Assembly (NCBI GenBank): GCA_018302785.1
Contig: JAGVZF010000013.1
Location: 74,787-109,887, forward strand
Source: Candidatus Woesearchaeota archaeon
Lineage (GTDB): Archaea > Nanobdellota > Nanobdellia > SCGC-AAA011-G17 > JAGVZF01
DNA: 35,101 nt
Direction of reading: 5' to 3'
Shown: in pieces, positions 18,067 through 28,752 of the stretch
How positions within the stretch are numbered: the stretch's first letter is position 1
Layout of the letters: each line of letters begins with the position of its first letter
Notes under the pieces: generated by a model
Database searches by the model: none
Seen by the model: the letters and a program-made list of their open reading frames with translations, nothing else
Told to the model about the DNA's origin: nothing
Program-made: the position numbers and the translations under genes

Positions 18067-19410
18067 ATGAAGAACATATTAGCATTGTTCAGTGCATTAA
18101 TTTTGATGATATCAACTTTAGTGCCTGGAATAGTCGCAACAGAATCTGATGGTTACAGAATTAACAGTGTAGAAGTAGATGGTGTAACAGTCTTCGAGAA
18201 GGGAGTACCAACAGGTGCCAAAATAAATGTAGAGAGAGGAGAAACTTCAATAATCGAAGTGGTAATTGAAGGAAATCCAGATTTACAAGAAGAAATTGAC
18301 GACGTAACAGTAGAAGCAAAAATATTTGGTTATGAACATGGAAGTATTTCAGATGAAACTTCAATATTTACAGTTCAACCTGGTGTAACCTACAGAAAAG
18401 TTCTAAGGTTAGAAATTCCAGAAGATTTTGAACCAACTCAAGATGGTAAGACTTTAAGAATTACAGTAAGTGATAATGACAATAGTGTTTCACAAAACTT
18501 TAGAGTCTTTGTTTCTGAAGTAAGACATAGATTAAACATACTTGATGTTATCTTTAATCCTGGATTACAAGTAGAATCAGGTTCAAACCTATTCTCAATT
18601 GTAAGAATTGAAAATCTAGGAGAAAAGAAAGAAGAGAATATTAAAGTATCTATGAGCATTTCAGAATTAGGTTTAAGTAATAGTGTCTTCATTGACGAAC
18701 TAGTTAATGACAGAACAGAAAATGATAGAACAAGAACTAGAAACGATAATGAAGAAAGTTCAGCCTCATCTGATGAGTTATTCTTAAGATTACCTAAGAA
18801 TGCTAAAGGAGAGTATGAATTAAAAATCTCAGTTGACTACAACAGAGGAAATTCTGTTGAAGAAAAAACTTACATATTATTAGTAAGTCCTTCAAAAGAG
18901 CCAACAACTGGAGAAACTCCAAGTGAAGTTTCTACTGTAGTAACTGTTGACACTACAAAACAAGAAGTTGAACAAGGCAAAGGAGCTGTATTTAAGTTCA
19001 TGTTTGCCAATCTTGGAGATGCTTCTAAAACTTATACTTTAGATGTAACTGGAGTAAATGACTTCGGAACATATAGAGTAGATCCTCAATCTGTTACAGT
19101 AGCTAAAGACCAAACTGGTGAATTAGCCTTATTTGTAGCAGCTGATGAAGATGCATCAAAGGGAGTAAAAAACTTCAATGTTAAAGTAATGGAAGACACA
19201 AAGGTAATAAAACAAGCAAGTCTTTCTGTTGACGTAAAAGAGTCAAAAGCTGTAGCTGATCCATGGTCTAATATTAGAACTGGATTAGAAGTAGGATTCT
19301 TTATCTTACTAATAATCTTAGTAATACTTGGACTTGTAATAGCTGCAAGAAGAATGGGCAGAAAAGACAATCTTGAAGAACCTTCAAACGGAACTCAAAG
19401 TTATTACTAA
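18067..19410 (+). CDS. putative S-layer-like surface protein, C-terminal TM
   Basis: Signal peptide, beta-rich repeats, C-terminal TM (TGLEVGFFILLIILVILGLVIAARRMGRK), strong promoter and RBS; resembles DPANN putative S-layer proteins. Confidence 0.7.
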   Translation: MKNILALFSALILMISTLVPGIVATESDGYRINSVEVDGVTVFEKGVPTGAKINVERGETSIIEVVIEGNPDLQEEIDDVTVEAKIFGYEHGSISDETSIFTVQPGVTYRKVLRLEIPEDFEPTQDGKTLRITVSDNDNSVSQNFRVFVSEVRHRLNILDVIFNPGLQVESGSNLFSIVRIENLGEKKEENIKVSMSISELGLSNSVFIDELVNDRTENDRTRTRNDNEESSASSDELFLRLPKNAKGEYELKISVDYNRGNSVEEKTYILLVSPSKEPTTGETPSEVSTVVTVDTTKQEVEQGKGAVFKFMFANLGDASKTYTLDVTGVNDFGTYRVDPQSVTVAKDQTGELALFVAADEDASKGVKNFNVKVMEDTKVIKQASLSVDVKESKAVADPWSNIRTGLEVGFFILLIILVILGLVIAARRMGRKDNLEEPSNGTQSYY

Positions 19411-19447
19411 ATAACTTTTTTCTTTCTTTTTTATTTAATTTTTTTCA
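19411..19447 (+). terminator. poly-T archaeal terminator tract
   Basis: ataacttttttctttcttttttatttaatttttttc just after the S-layer-like stop. Confidence 0.5.
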
Positions 19448-19482
19448 ATAAATTTAAATACTAATTAATTTCTAAACTACAC

Positions 19483-19713
19483 ATGCAAAGAGGTGTTTTA
19501 ATAACAAACTCCCTAAGATTAGTAATAGTCTCATTAGTAATTTATATTTTACTTACTTTTTTTGTAATTCCTTATTCTTACGCTGGTATTTTTGAAGTTA
19601 ATACAAGAAATATATATAATTTAACAATATTACTCTATAGTTTCTTTATTTCTTTATTTGTAAATGTTATACTTTTTAAATCTGATAAAAAGAGAAAGTG
19701 GTTCTTTGAATAA
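19483..19713 (+). CDS. small membrane protein (76 aa)
   Basis: Two hydrophobic segments, basic C-terminus; open frame between surface genes. Confidence 0.5.
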   Translation: MQRGVLITNSLRLVIVSLVIYILLTFFVIPYSYAGIFEVNTRNIYNLTILLYSFFISLFVNVILFKSDKKRKWFFE

Positions 19714-19786
19714 AAATTTTTGAGTATATACTTTTAACTACAATAATCTATTTAAATTAAACACGTCTCTTAAAAGTGACTATAAA

Positions 19787-22042
19787 ATGATTTGTATTGG
19801 CAGTGATAAAAAGAGATTGATTTATCTTCTACTAATAATTGTATTTAGTAGCTCAGTATTAGCTGCAGAAAATTATAAAGTTTTTTCTGGAGAAGATATT
19901 TCAGTTTGTCCAGGTACAACAGCTTTAATAACAGATAAAGTACAAAACACAATTAATAATCCAATAACTTTAACTATAGCTTCTTCTGGAAGTGCAAGTG
20001 GTTTTTCTACAATTATTCCTAATGGCTTAGTTCTTCAAGCAAATTCTATGAAAACAATTTATAGTTATATTAGTCCAAGAACTACCACTCAAACAGGTAT
20101 TTATAATTTAGCTTTAAACATAGATAATAATGGAAACACAGAAAAAATAGAACATAAAATCAATGTAAAAAACTGCTATGACTTTGAAATTAAAGCTCTT
20201 AGAGATTTTGAAAATGTTTGCCCATCAGAAAATACTCAAGTAAGATTTGAATTAAAAAACCTAGGTAATTATGATGAAACTTATACAATAGAAGCTGAAG
20301 GAGCAATTAAAGACTGGGTTTCATTAAGCTCTGATTTTATATCTCTTAAAAAAGATGAAAGTAAAATAATAACAGCTTTTATTACTGCTCAAAGTAATGC
20401 AGAAGGTCAATATTTCTTTACATTAGTTGTTAAAAGTCAAACAACAGACACTGTAAAAGTTGCAGAATCAAGCATTATTGTAAATCCATGTTATACCTTT
20501 AATGTGCAAACAGATGAAACCTTAATAAATATGTGTGAAAGATCTCTTGAAGAAATTGATTTAAAATTAATAAATAAAGGAAGTACAACTAATACATATA
20601 AATTAAGTTTAGAAGGCCCATTATGGGCTAATTTAAATAAAAATCAAATAACATTAAATAAAAATGCTGAATCAAACTTCAAAATTCTTTTAAATCCTGA
20701 TTTAGGAGTTCAAGGAAACTTTAAAATAGACTTAAAAATATTAACAGAAAAAGGAGCTCTTCAAGGACTTACTTCCTATAATGTTAATGTAAAAAAGTGT
20801 TATGATGTTGCTTTAGATATAGAAAAAGACTCAGATATTATCTGTAATTCATTATCAAATGACTACTCTATTAATATAAAAAATATAGGGGAAGTAGATT
20901 CTGAGTATATATTAAGTATTGAAGGTCCAAGTTGGGCTACTATTAAAAACCAAAGAATTGACCTTGAAAAAGAAGAAGAAGAAAGTATAGATTTAGAAAT
21001 TAATCCATCTAGCGAAGTTGAATCAAAAGAATATGATATTATTGTAAAAGCTCAAGCATTTGACTCAAGTAAAGTAAGTGCTGAAGATAAAATAAAAATT
21101 AATGTAGTATCTACAGAACAATGTTATCAACCAAGTGTTCAAGCTCAAAAAGACACAATAATTGTTAACTATGATTCTAGTGCTACAATTTCTATAATAA
21201 TTGGGAATAAAGGTAAAAATGATGCAACTTATACTTTATCAGTAACAGGAACTGCATCAGCATTTTCTCAACTAAATCCTGCTTCTCTAACTGTGTCTTC
21301 TGGGAAATCAGAGGTAGTATATCTTTACATAGCTCCTAGTTCTCAAACCCAAAATGGTAATTATGAAGCCACTATCAGTGCTAGATTAGAAGATTCAACG
21401 ATTCTAGCCACTGATAGTGTTAAAATTACAGTTACAGAAAGTAAATACACTGAAGAAACTCCTCAAGAGACCCAAAAAGAAGGTTTCTTTAGAAGAACTT
21501 GGAATAAAATAACAGGATTATTCACAAAAGAAAAAGAGATTGAAGAACAAATTAATAAACTTACTAATGAAACTGATATAATAAACAACACAATTACTAC
21601 TAATGAAACTACAATAGCTAATGAAACAAAAAATAAAGAAATAATAGAAGTTAATAATAACGAAACAGAAAATGTTAATGAAACTATTACAGAAGTTAAA
21701 AAACCAAGTTTAATAAGAAAATACTCTTTAACTATTATAGTAGTAATTATTATAATCTTAATTATAGCTTTATTATTTAAATATAGAAAAAAGGTAGTAA
21801 ATTTCTTTTCAGAAGAAATTGAAGAGTCTAAGGCAGAACAGTCTCCAAAAGAACAAGAAAAAAAAGAAATTAAACTAGAACCTCAACCCAAATTTAAAGA
21901 AATAGAAGAAGATGAAAATGAAATAGTTCTAGGGGAAATTAAAGAAAAAAAAGAACCAGTAATAAAAAAGAAAGAAGAACCTAAGAAAAAACCAGTTAAA
22001 CGAAAGTCTAAACCAAAAGAAGATAAAGAAAAATATTATTAA
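19787..22042 (+). CDS. COG1470/NEW3-like repeat surface protein, C-terminal TM with charged tail
   Basis: Signal peptide; about five ~100-aa repeats (e.g. NTYKLSLEGPLWANLNKNQITLNKNAESNFKILLNPD); TM YSLTIIVVIIIILIIALLF; Lys/Glu-rich tail. Confidence 0.75.
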   Translation: MICIGSDKKRLIYLLLIIVFSSSVLAAENYKVFSGEDISVCPGTTALITDKVQNTINNPITLTIASSGSASGFSTIIPNGLVLQANSMKTIYSYISPRTTTQTGIYNLALNIDNNGNTEKIEHKINVKNCYDFEIKALRDFENVCPSENTQVRFELKNLGNYDETYTIEAEGAIKDWVSLSSDFISLKKDESKIITAFITAQSNAEGQYFFTLVVKSQTTDTVKVAESSIIVNPCYTFNVQTDETLINMCERSLEEIDLKLINKGSTTNTYKLSLEGPLWANLNKNQITLNKNAESNFKILLNPDLGVQGNFKIDLKILTEKGALQGLTSYNVNVKKCYDVALDIEKDSDIICNSLSNDYSINIKNIGEVDSEYILSIEGPSWATIKNQRIDLEKEEEESIDLEINPSSEVESKEYDIIVKAQAFDSSKVSAEDKIKINVVSTEQCYQPSVQAQKDTIIVNYDSSATISIIIGNKGKNDATYTLSVTGTASAFSQLNPASLTVSSGKSEVVYLYIAPSSQTQNGNYEATISARLEDSTILATDSVKITVTESKYTEETPQETQKEGFFRRTWNKITGLFTKEKEIEEQINKLTNETDIINNTITTNETTIANETKNKEIIEVNNNETENVNETITEVKKPSLIRKYSLTIIVVIIIILIIALLFKYRKKVVNFFSEEIEESKAEQSPKEQEKKEIKLEPQPKFKEIEEDENEIVLGEIKEKKEPVIKKKEEPKKKPVKRKSKPKEDKEKYY

Positions 22043-25000
22043 ATCTTTAAGCTTACTATTTTAGAAATTCCTTCTTGCATAGAAACTCCATAAATTTGCT
22101 GAGCACTTGTTATAATAGAATCATTGTGGCTTATAACAATATATTGTGCCTTATCAGCATATTTAGCAATTAAATTTGCAAGTTTCTCTGAATTATGTTT
22201 ATCTAAGGCTGCATCAACTTCATCAAATAAATAAAATGAAGCTGGCTCATGTTCCTGAATTGCAAAAATAAATGCTAATGCAGTTAATGTTTTTTCACCA
22301 CCACTTAAACTCTTAATGTCCATATATTTATTACCAGCTATTTTTACAACAATACTTATTCCACCATTAAATGGATTTTCCTTATCTTCTAATTCCAAGA
22401 AAGCTTCTCCTTTTGTAGATAAACTACTAAATATATCCTTAAAATTTTTCTCTAATCTTCCAAGAGTTCCTAAAAATAAATCTTTTTTCTTTCCTTCAAT
22501 CTCATTAATTAGATTTAACACATCATCCTTTTCTAGTTTTAATTTAGTAACCTTTTCTACTAATTCTTTATGTTCTACGTCTAATTGTTCATAAACTTCT
22601 AAAGCTCTTAAATTAACATTTCCTAATTTACTAACTTCTTTTTCAAGTTCCCTAATTTGTAAAGTCAAATCTTCTATAGTTATGCCTCTTCTTATCTTCC
22701 CATCTATAAATTCCTCTGATTCTCTTTGAAGAGCTTCCATCTCTGCTTTAATTTTAGCTAAATTAATATTAAATTCATTTACCTTATTTTGTAAAGATTT
22801 TATTTTAGTTTCTTCTAGAAATATCTGTTTTTCTTTTTGCTGTATTATTTCATTTACTTTATTTCTCTCAGTAACTAAATTCTTAAAAACACCATAAAAT
22901 TTCTTCTCTTCTTTTTCATTACTTTCCAAGTCTAATTTTTTATTCTTAAGTACATTAGTTATATCACTAAATTCTTTTTGGAATTGATCTTTTTCCTTAT
23001 CAAGATCATTAATTATCTTCGAAGTTCTTTCTATTTCTGGATTAAATAATTTTTCAATTTGATTGTCAAAATTCAGTAATTCGTTTTTATTAATCATTAT
23101 ACTTTGTCTTATATCGTCTAAATACTTCTCTAGGTTAGATAAATCATTTCCTACCTCTGGTTTTTTACTAATTTCATCAGTTAATATTTTCTTTTTTTCT
23201 TTATTTTTTAATATACTATCATCAATATCACTAATTCTTTTCTCTAAAACTTTAGTCTTTGCTTTAAATTCTTCTAATTGTTTACTTAGCTCAGACTTAT
23301 CAGATTTTAAAGTGTAAGGATCTAACTTATTCTGGGTTAAACTTTCAAGTTTAACAATTTCACTTTCTAAATTATACTTAGATTCTCTTAGTTTAATTAT
23401 TTCAACTTCATTCTTAATCTTTTTATCATCAATTAAATTAATTAACTTTGTAAATTTCTCAACTTCTGCTTCCATACTTTTTATTTCATCGTCAACTTCT
23501 TTCTGAGAAAATCCAAGTCCACTTGGTCTTCTGTACCCACCAACAATAGCTCCAGACGATTCTAACAAAGTCCCATCTACCGTAACCATTCTTATCTTAC
23601 CAATTCCAATTCTTCTAGCAGTTTCAATATCCTCTACAACTAAAGTGGATCCAAAAACATAAGAAAATACATTATTAAATTTACTATCAAATTTTACAAG
23701 TTCGTCCGCAAAACCATAAACTCCTTTTATCTTAGAAACGCTATCTTGTTTCCTAGATTTTATTTTATTTAATGGCAAAAATGTAACAACACCCAACCTT
23801 TCTTCTTTTAATTTTTTAATATATTTCTCTGCTGTAAGATCACTATTAACAATAACACTCTTCATTCTAGCACCGGCTGCAACTTCCATAGCAATAGAAA
23901 ACTTAGTTGATATAGTTCCTAGAGCGGCTAGAGTTCCATAAACTTCTTTGTCTTTTATTTCAAGAATTTTTTTTACAGCTAAATCTTGGGAATAATGTTC
24001 CTTAATACCTAAATTTTTAGACCTTAATATAGAAAATTGTTCATTCTTTTCAACTAAACTTCTTCTTGAAGAATTTAATTGAGAAGACATTACAGAATCT
24101 TCACTAGTTTTTTTCCCTAAATCATTAGTTATTTTCTTAAATTCTATTCTTAAATCATTTAATTTCTTAAGATTTTCTCTATCTTCTATTTCAAGATCAC
24201 TTAATTCTTTTAATTTTTCTTCGATATCTTGTAATTTTAATTCAATTTTAAATTTCTCTTTATTAGCATCCTGTTCTTGTGTTTGTAATTTTTCTTTTTC
24301 TTCTAATAGTTTTTCAATATCATTATCAATATCATTAATTTTATTCTGATACTCTGCTATATCTAATAATCCATGTTTTTTCTTAAAGGATTCTATCTCA
24401 TTTAATTTATTTTTCTCATCAGCAGAAATCAATTTAATTTTATCATTAATTTCTTTTTTCTTTAACTTAGCATCTTGTATTTGTTTATTAATATCCTCAA
24501 TATTATTTTTTAATTGAATTTTTCTTTCATTAATTTTCCTTAATTCATTTTTTAGTACATCAATTCTAGAATTAACTTTAATAATATATTCCTTGAGTTC
24601 TTCTATTTTTTTCCTAATAACTATTTGATCTTTTTCGCCTTTTTCCTCTACTTGAATATTAATTTCACTTATTCTTTCTTTACTCTTTATTATTATATTT
24701 CTTAAAGCATCTATCTCTATATTATGTATCTCAACTTTCTTCCCTATATCATTTAATTCTTTATCTAATACAAGTTTCTTTTCATTTTTTTCTTTTAATT
24801 TTAAATCAAATATTGTAGCCTTATTATTCTTAATTTGATCTTTAACTTCATTATACCTTTTTGCCTCATCTCTTTCTTTTTTTAGTTCTCTTAAATTTGC
24901 TTCTCTCTCAGTTAATATTATTTCAGCTTCGTTTAATTTACTAGTTACTTTATCTAATTCAGATAATGCCTTTTCTTTTTTATCTTCATAAACTGATATC

Positions 25001-25500
25001 CCTGCAATCTCCTCAACTAATTTCCTTCTGTCTTCAGATCTCATTTCTGTAAACTTTACAATGTCACCTTGCAAAACTATATTATATCCATCAGGATCTA
25101 TTCTTGCCACATTTAACAAATCTATAACTTGCTGTCTAGTTCTTACTTTATCATTAATTTTATACACAGAGTTTCCAGTACTTTTTACTACTCTAGTTAT
25201 CTTAATATTTTTATCTTCTAAAGGAAACTCTTTTTTTTCATTGCTAAAGTAAATAGAAACTTCTGCTTCTTTAGAAGGCTTTCCTCGCTTTCCACCATTA
25301 AAAATTAAATTTGAAGACTTTTCTGCCCTTAAAGATTTAGAACTAGACTTCCCGAGCACAAAACAGAAAGCATCTATAATATTTGACTTTCCAGATCCAT
25401 TTGGTCCAATAACAATTGAAAAATCCTTCTCAAATGGTACTTCTGTAGCCCTAGGAAAAGATTTAAAGCCATTTAATTTAAGTTTGGTTATAACCGTCAT
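22039..25500 (-). CDS. smc: chromosome segregation protein SMC
   Basis: Walker A GPNGSGKSNIIDAFCFVLG, long coiled coils, hinge (GVYGFADELVKF...), signature LSGGEKTLTALAFIFAIQ, Walker B FYLFDEVDAALD. Confidence 0.97.
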   Translation of the reverse strand: MTVITKLKLNGFKSFPRATEVPFEKDFSIVIGPNGSGKSNIIDAFCFVLGKSSSKSLRAEKSSNLIFNGGKRGKPSKEAEVSIYFSNEKKEFPLEDKNIKITRVVKSTGNSVYKINDKVRTRQQVIDLLNVARIDPDGYNIVLQGDIVKFTEMRSEDRRKLVEEIAGISVYEDKKEKALSELDKVTSKLNEAEIILTEREANLRELKKERDEAKRYNEVKDQIKNNKATIFDLKLKEKNEKKLVLDKELNDIGKKVEIHNIEIDALRNIIIKSKERISEINIQVEEKGEKDQIVIRKKIEELKEYIIKVNSRIDVLKNELRKINERKIQLKNNIEDINKQIQDAKLKKKEINDKIKLISADEKNKLNEIESFKKKHGLLDIAEYQNKINDIDNDIEKLLEEKEKLQTQEQDANKEKFKIELKLQDIEEKLKELSDLEIEDRENLKKLNDLRIEFKKITNDLGKKTSEDSVMSSQLNSSRRSLVEKNEQFSILRSKNLGIKEHYSQDLAVKKILEIKDKEVYGTLAALGTISTKFSIAMEVAAGARMKSVIVNSDLTAEKYIKKLKEERLGVVTFLPLNKIKSRKQDSVSKIKGVYGFADELVKFDSKFNNVFSYVFGSTLVVEDIETARRIGIGKIRMVTVDGTLLESSGAIVGGYRRPSGLGFSQKEVDDEIKSMEAEVEKFTKLINLIDDKKIKNEVEIIKLRESKYNLESEIVKLESLTQNKLDPYTLKSDKSELSKQLEEFKAKTKVLEKRISDIDDSILKNKEKKKILTDEISKKPEVGNDLSNLEKYLDDIRQSIMINKNELLNFDNQIEKLFNPEIERTSKIINDLDKEKDQFQKEFSDITNVLKNKKLDLESNEKEEKKFYGVFKNLVTERNKVNEIIQQKEKQIFLEETKIKSLQNKVNEFNINLAKIKAEMEALQRESEEFIDGKIRRGITIEDLTLQIRELEKEVSKLGNVNLRALEVYEQLDVEHKELVEKVTKLKLEKDDVLNLINEIEGKKKDLFLGTLGRLEKNFKDIFSSLSTKGEAFLELEDKENPFNGGISIVVKIAGNKYMDIKSLSGGEKTLTALAFIFAIQEHEPASFYLFDEVDAALDKHNSEKLANLIAKYADKAQYIVISHNDSIITSAQQIYGVSMQEGISKIVSLKI

Positions 25501-25548
25501 TTTAAAGCAATATTATCAAAAAATTATTGTTTAAAAATCTTTTGTTGT

Positions 25549-27015
25549 TTATTTAATAACATCAACATCATGTGGGTGGCTCTCTTTTAAGGAAGCATTA
25601 GATATTTTAACAAATCTTCCTTTTTCTATTAACTCTTTTATTGTCCTAGCACCAGAATAACTCATTCCACTTCTCAAGCCCCCAACAAGCTGATGTATAA
25701 TCTCTGTTAATTTTCCTTTATAAGGAACTGTACTTTCAACACCTTCAGGTACAATCTCAGATATAAAATTATCAATATCTATTGAATTTTCCTTTTCTTT
25801 TCTTAATATTGTTGAATCAAATGATGTACTTCCCCTATATATTTTATATTTTCTACCATTTTTTATTATTGCTTTTCCCGGACTTTCGTCTGTTCCCGCC
25901 AACAAACTTCCAATCATAACAGAACTAGCACCTGCTGCAATAGCCTTAGTTATATCACCAGAATGCTTTATTCCACCATCAGAAATTATTGGGATATTAT
26001 AATTATTAGCAACTTCACAACATTCAAGTATACTAGTTAATTGAGGAACCCCAGATCCAGAAACAATTCTAGTTATGCAGATTGAAGCGCCACCTACCCC
26101 AACCTTAACTCCATCAACTCCAGCATTAATTAATTCTTCTGTTCCTTCTTTTGTTGCAACATTTCCTGCAATTAGTTGAATATCTCCAAATTCCTTCCTT
26201 ATATTCTTTATAGCATTTATACAATACTCAGAATGACCATGAGCTATGTCTATAACTATAACATCAACCTCAGCATTTAAAAGAGCTTTAGTTCTTTTTA
26301 AATAGTCATCTTTAACACCAACCGCCGCACCAACTAACAATCTGCCTTTTTTATCTTTAGCAGCCTTAGGGAATCTTTCCATTTTAAGTATGTCTTTAGT
26401 TGTTATTAGTCCTTTTAAGTTTCCTTCCTTATCAACTAAAGGAAGTTTTTCAATTCTATTTTCATGTAATATTTTCTTAGCTTCATCAATAGAAATTCCT
26501 TGATTAGCTGTAACAACATCTTTAGTCATTAATTCTGTAATTCTAGTATCTAAATTATTTTGAAAAAGTACATCTCTATGTGTTAAAATTCCCACTAATT
26601 TTCCATCATTATTTGTAATTAAAATACCTCCAACTTCTTTTTCATCCATTAAATACTTAACCTCTTTTAAAGTTGCATTTATACTTAATGTATAAGGTTT
26701 TTCAATTATGATAGACTCAGATCTTTTAACTCTTCTAACTTCATTTACTTGTTGTTCTACTGGAATAAACCTATGAATTATCCCTATGCCTCCTTCTCTT
26801 GCCATAGCTATTGCCATTTCACTTTCTGTAACAGTATCCATATTAGCACTTAAAATAGGAATATTAATTTCTAATTTATTAGTAAGTCTTGTTTTAGTGT
26901 CTACATCTTTTCTAGAAAATATATTTGATTTATTAGGAATTAATAAAACATCATCAAACGTTAATCCTTCTATATTAGATATTTTATTATTAATAATAGT
27001 CACCCCCAGCAACAA
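25549..27015 (-). CDS. guaB: IMP dehydrogenase
   Basis: [18 protein letters not shown]-domain region, [21 protein letters not shown] catalytic loop. No ATG start: TTG at 27015 or GTG at 27003. Confidence 0.95.
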   Translation of the reverse strand: MLLGVTIINNKISNIEGLTFDDVLLIPNKSNIFSRKDVDTKTRLTNKLEINIPILSANMDTVTESEMAIAMAREGGIGIIHRFIPVEQQVNEVRRVKRSESIIIEKPYTLSINATLKEVKYLMDEKEVGGILITNNDGKLVGILTHRDVLFQNNLDTRITELMTKDVVTANQGISIDEAKKILHENRIEKLPLVDKEGNLKGLITTKDILKMERFPKAAKDKKGRLLVGAAVGVKDDYLKRTKALLNAEVDVIVIDIAHGHSEYCINAIKNIRKEFGDIQLIAGNVATKEGTEELINAGVDGVKVGVGGASICITRIVSGSGVPQLTSILECCEVANNYNIPIISDGGIKHSGDITKAIAAGASSVMIGSLLAGTDESPGKAIIKNGRKYKIYRGSTSFDSTILRKEKENSIDIDNFISEIVPEGVESTVPYKGKLTEIIHQLVGGLRSGMSYSGARTIKELIEKGRFVKISNASLKESHPHDVDVIK

Positions 27016-27051
27016 GCTTTAATTACTAATTAATTTATAAATATATATATA

Positions 27052-27861
27052 CTAAAATTCACTAGTTTTTTTATAATCAATATTTAATTCTTTAATATCA
27101 TTTAATATTCTTTGTTTTTCATCTTTTAAACCTTTCCAATCCAATAATATATAATCAACTTTTTCTATTGTTTTATTAATAGATTCTTTTATCATCTCCT
27201 TATTTAAGTATTGTAAAGCATATTTTGGGCAAAAATGAGCAATAGCAACTTTATTATTGATAATAATCTTATTAAAATTTGTACATGTGTGTAATCCTCC
27301 AAATCCAATGGCAACTTTTGCTATTTCTCTTTCTTTTTTAATAGTCTCAACTATAACTTTAGCTATTAATTTAGCAGTTTCTTTATTATTCCATTCTTTC
27401 TCTGTAGAACCTATCTCAATAAAAATACTAGGCTTATTTAAAAAAGGTCCGTGATGTGTAGCTTCATTAATAATCTCATATTCTAAAGAAATTTTATTTA
27501 GATTAATAAATAAATCTCTTTGAAGTAAAGCAGAGCTTAAAACTAATTTATTTTTAATGCCCCCAAGATCAGCAGACCCCCAATTACCTATACTATGCAC
27601 TGTTAAACTAGGTATTTTGGTCTTAGATTGATGTTTTGATGCAAAAATAAAATAATTAGCATCAATCTTATTATTAATATTTTCACAATAAATTAATTCT
27701 TTATTAACAGTATATAAACTAATATTTCCATTTTGAAATACTACTTCATTTTCAAAAATTGCGCTAGTTTCTTGAAATTTAAAATCTTGAATTAAAGAAT
27801 CTTTAATATTCACACTAGCTTTATCTAAATTTGAGCAAATAATAGCATAATTATTGTTCAT
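27052..27861 (-). CDS. dtdA: archaeal/plant-type D-aminoacyl-tRNA deacylase
   Basis: NYFIFASKHQSKTKIPSLTVHSIGNWG, YEIINEATHHGPFLNKPSIFIEIGSTEKEW motifs. Confidence 0.92.
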   Translation of the reverse strand: MNNNYAIICSNLDKASVNIKDSLIQDFKFQETSAIFENEVVFQNGNISLYTVNKELIYCENINNKIDANYFIFASKHQSKTKIPSLTVHSIGNWGSADLGGIKNKLVLSSALLQRDLFINLNKISLEYEIINEATHHGPFLNKPSIFIEIGSTEKEWNNKETAKLIAKVIVETIKKEREIAKVAIGFGGLHTCTNFNKIIINNKVAIAHFCPKYALQYLNKEMIKESINKTIEKVDYILLDWKGLKDEKQRILNDIKELNIDYKKTSEF

Positions 27862-27868
27862 TAATCTC

Positions 27869-28114
27869 TCAGCTCAATAAAGTAGTAAAAAAGTCAATTC
27901 TATCAAGTCTAAACAACAAAAATAGAAAAGCAACTGTTAAGACCAGAACCATAAATACTAAAAACACTTTAGCATAAAAATTCATCCTTAGCCACCTAGT
28001 ATTTTCTTTAGCTGCCTTTAAGTTTTTTAATTGAAGTTCTTCACTCCAGCTAATCTTATACTTCTCTCCTTTTTCATCTTTATATTTTAGTTCTGGAATT
28101 TTAGCTACACCCAT
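27869..28114 (-). CDS. small single-TM protein (81 aa)
   Basis: Basic N-terminal region then TM AKVFLVFMVLVLTVAFLFLLF. Confidence 0.55.
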   Translation of the reverse strand: MGVAKIPELKYKDEKGEKYKISWSEELQLKNLKAAKENTRWLRMNFYAKVFLVFMVLVLTVAFLFLLFRLDRIDFFTTLLS

Positions 28115-28207
28115 TAATAATCAAGTACTTCTTATTTATAAAAGTTTTTATTGTGTAATAGTAATTTTCTAGTACTACAAAAGCTTTTTATAATATATAA
28201 AAATTTC

Positions 28208-28735
28208 ATGTATATGGATTTTATTAAATTCTATATCATAATAATTTTGTTAATATCATATTTTATTGGTAATTTAATAATATATTTCTCAAGAGACGAA
28301 ATTAAAAATTCCAAAAAAGCTTTAATACATATAAAATTAATAATTCATATGATTTTATTGATAATACTTTTATTTTTATCATTTCCATTTTCATTTTATA
28401 AAATAATTTTAATCTTAATAGGGATAATAATAAGCTATTTTTATTTTAATCCATTAATATTATCTATAAGTGTATTAGGAATTGCATTATCGTCAAAAAT
28501 ATCTTTATTTTTCATAAGTTTACTATTAATATATTTACTAATATCTGGCATTTCTAATTTTACAACAAATAAATATTATTTTAACAATAAAATAAATATT
28601 ATTATTCTAATATTTATTATTCTAATATCTTTTTTCATCAAAAACAACACTTCACTTATCCCCTCATTTACATTTGGATATTTAATTAACATAAAAATCT
28701 TAAATTATAAAAACAAAACCTTTATAAATACTTAA
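28208..28735 (+). CDS. hypothetical multi-TM membrane protein
   Basis: Track ORF starts at 28151; ATG at 28208 (MYMDFIKFYIII) is more plausible after the TATA-like ttataatatataaaa. Confidence 0.5.
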   Translation: MYMDFIKFYIIIILLISYFIGNLIIYFSRDEIKNSKKALIHIKLIIHMILLIILLFLSFPFSFYKIILILIGIIISYFYFNPLILSISVLGIALSSKISLFFISLLLIYLLISGISNFTTNKYYFNNKINIIILIFIILISFFIKNNTSLIPSFTFGYLINIKILNYKNKTFINT

Positions 28736-28752
28736 AAATAATATCAAATAAA

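Noticed and set aside
16971-19370. Minus ORFs inside the surface-protein genes (106, 61, 67, 84, 94 aa)
   Set aside because: Antisense to repeat-rich coding regions, low-complexity Leu/Ser/Phe composition.
19683-19816. 13-nt repeat tgataaaaagaga at 19683 and 19804
   Set aside because: Low-complexity coding coincidence (SDKKR in both proteins); not persuasive as a functional repeat.
22316-25252. Plus ORFs (92, 84, 63 aa) inside smc
   Set aside because: Antisense shadows of coiled-coil coding sequence, Ser/Leu/Phe-rich.
26786-27454. Plus ORFs of 78 and 65 aa opposite guaB and dtdA
   Set aside because: Antisense to strongly supported genes.
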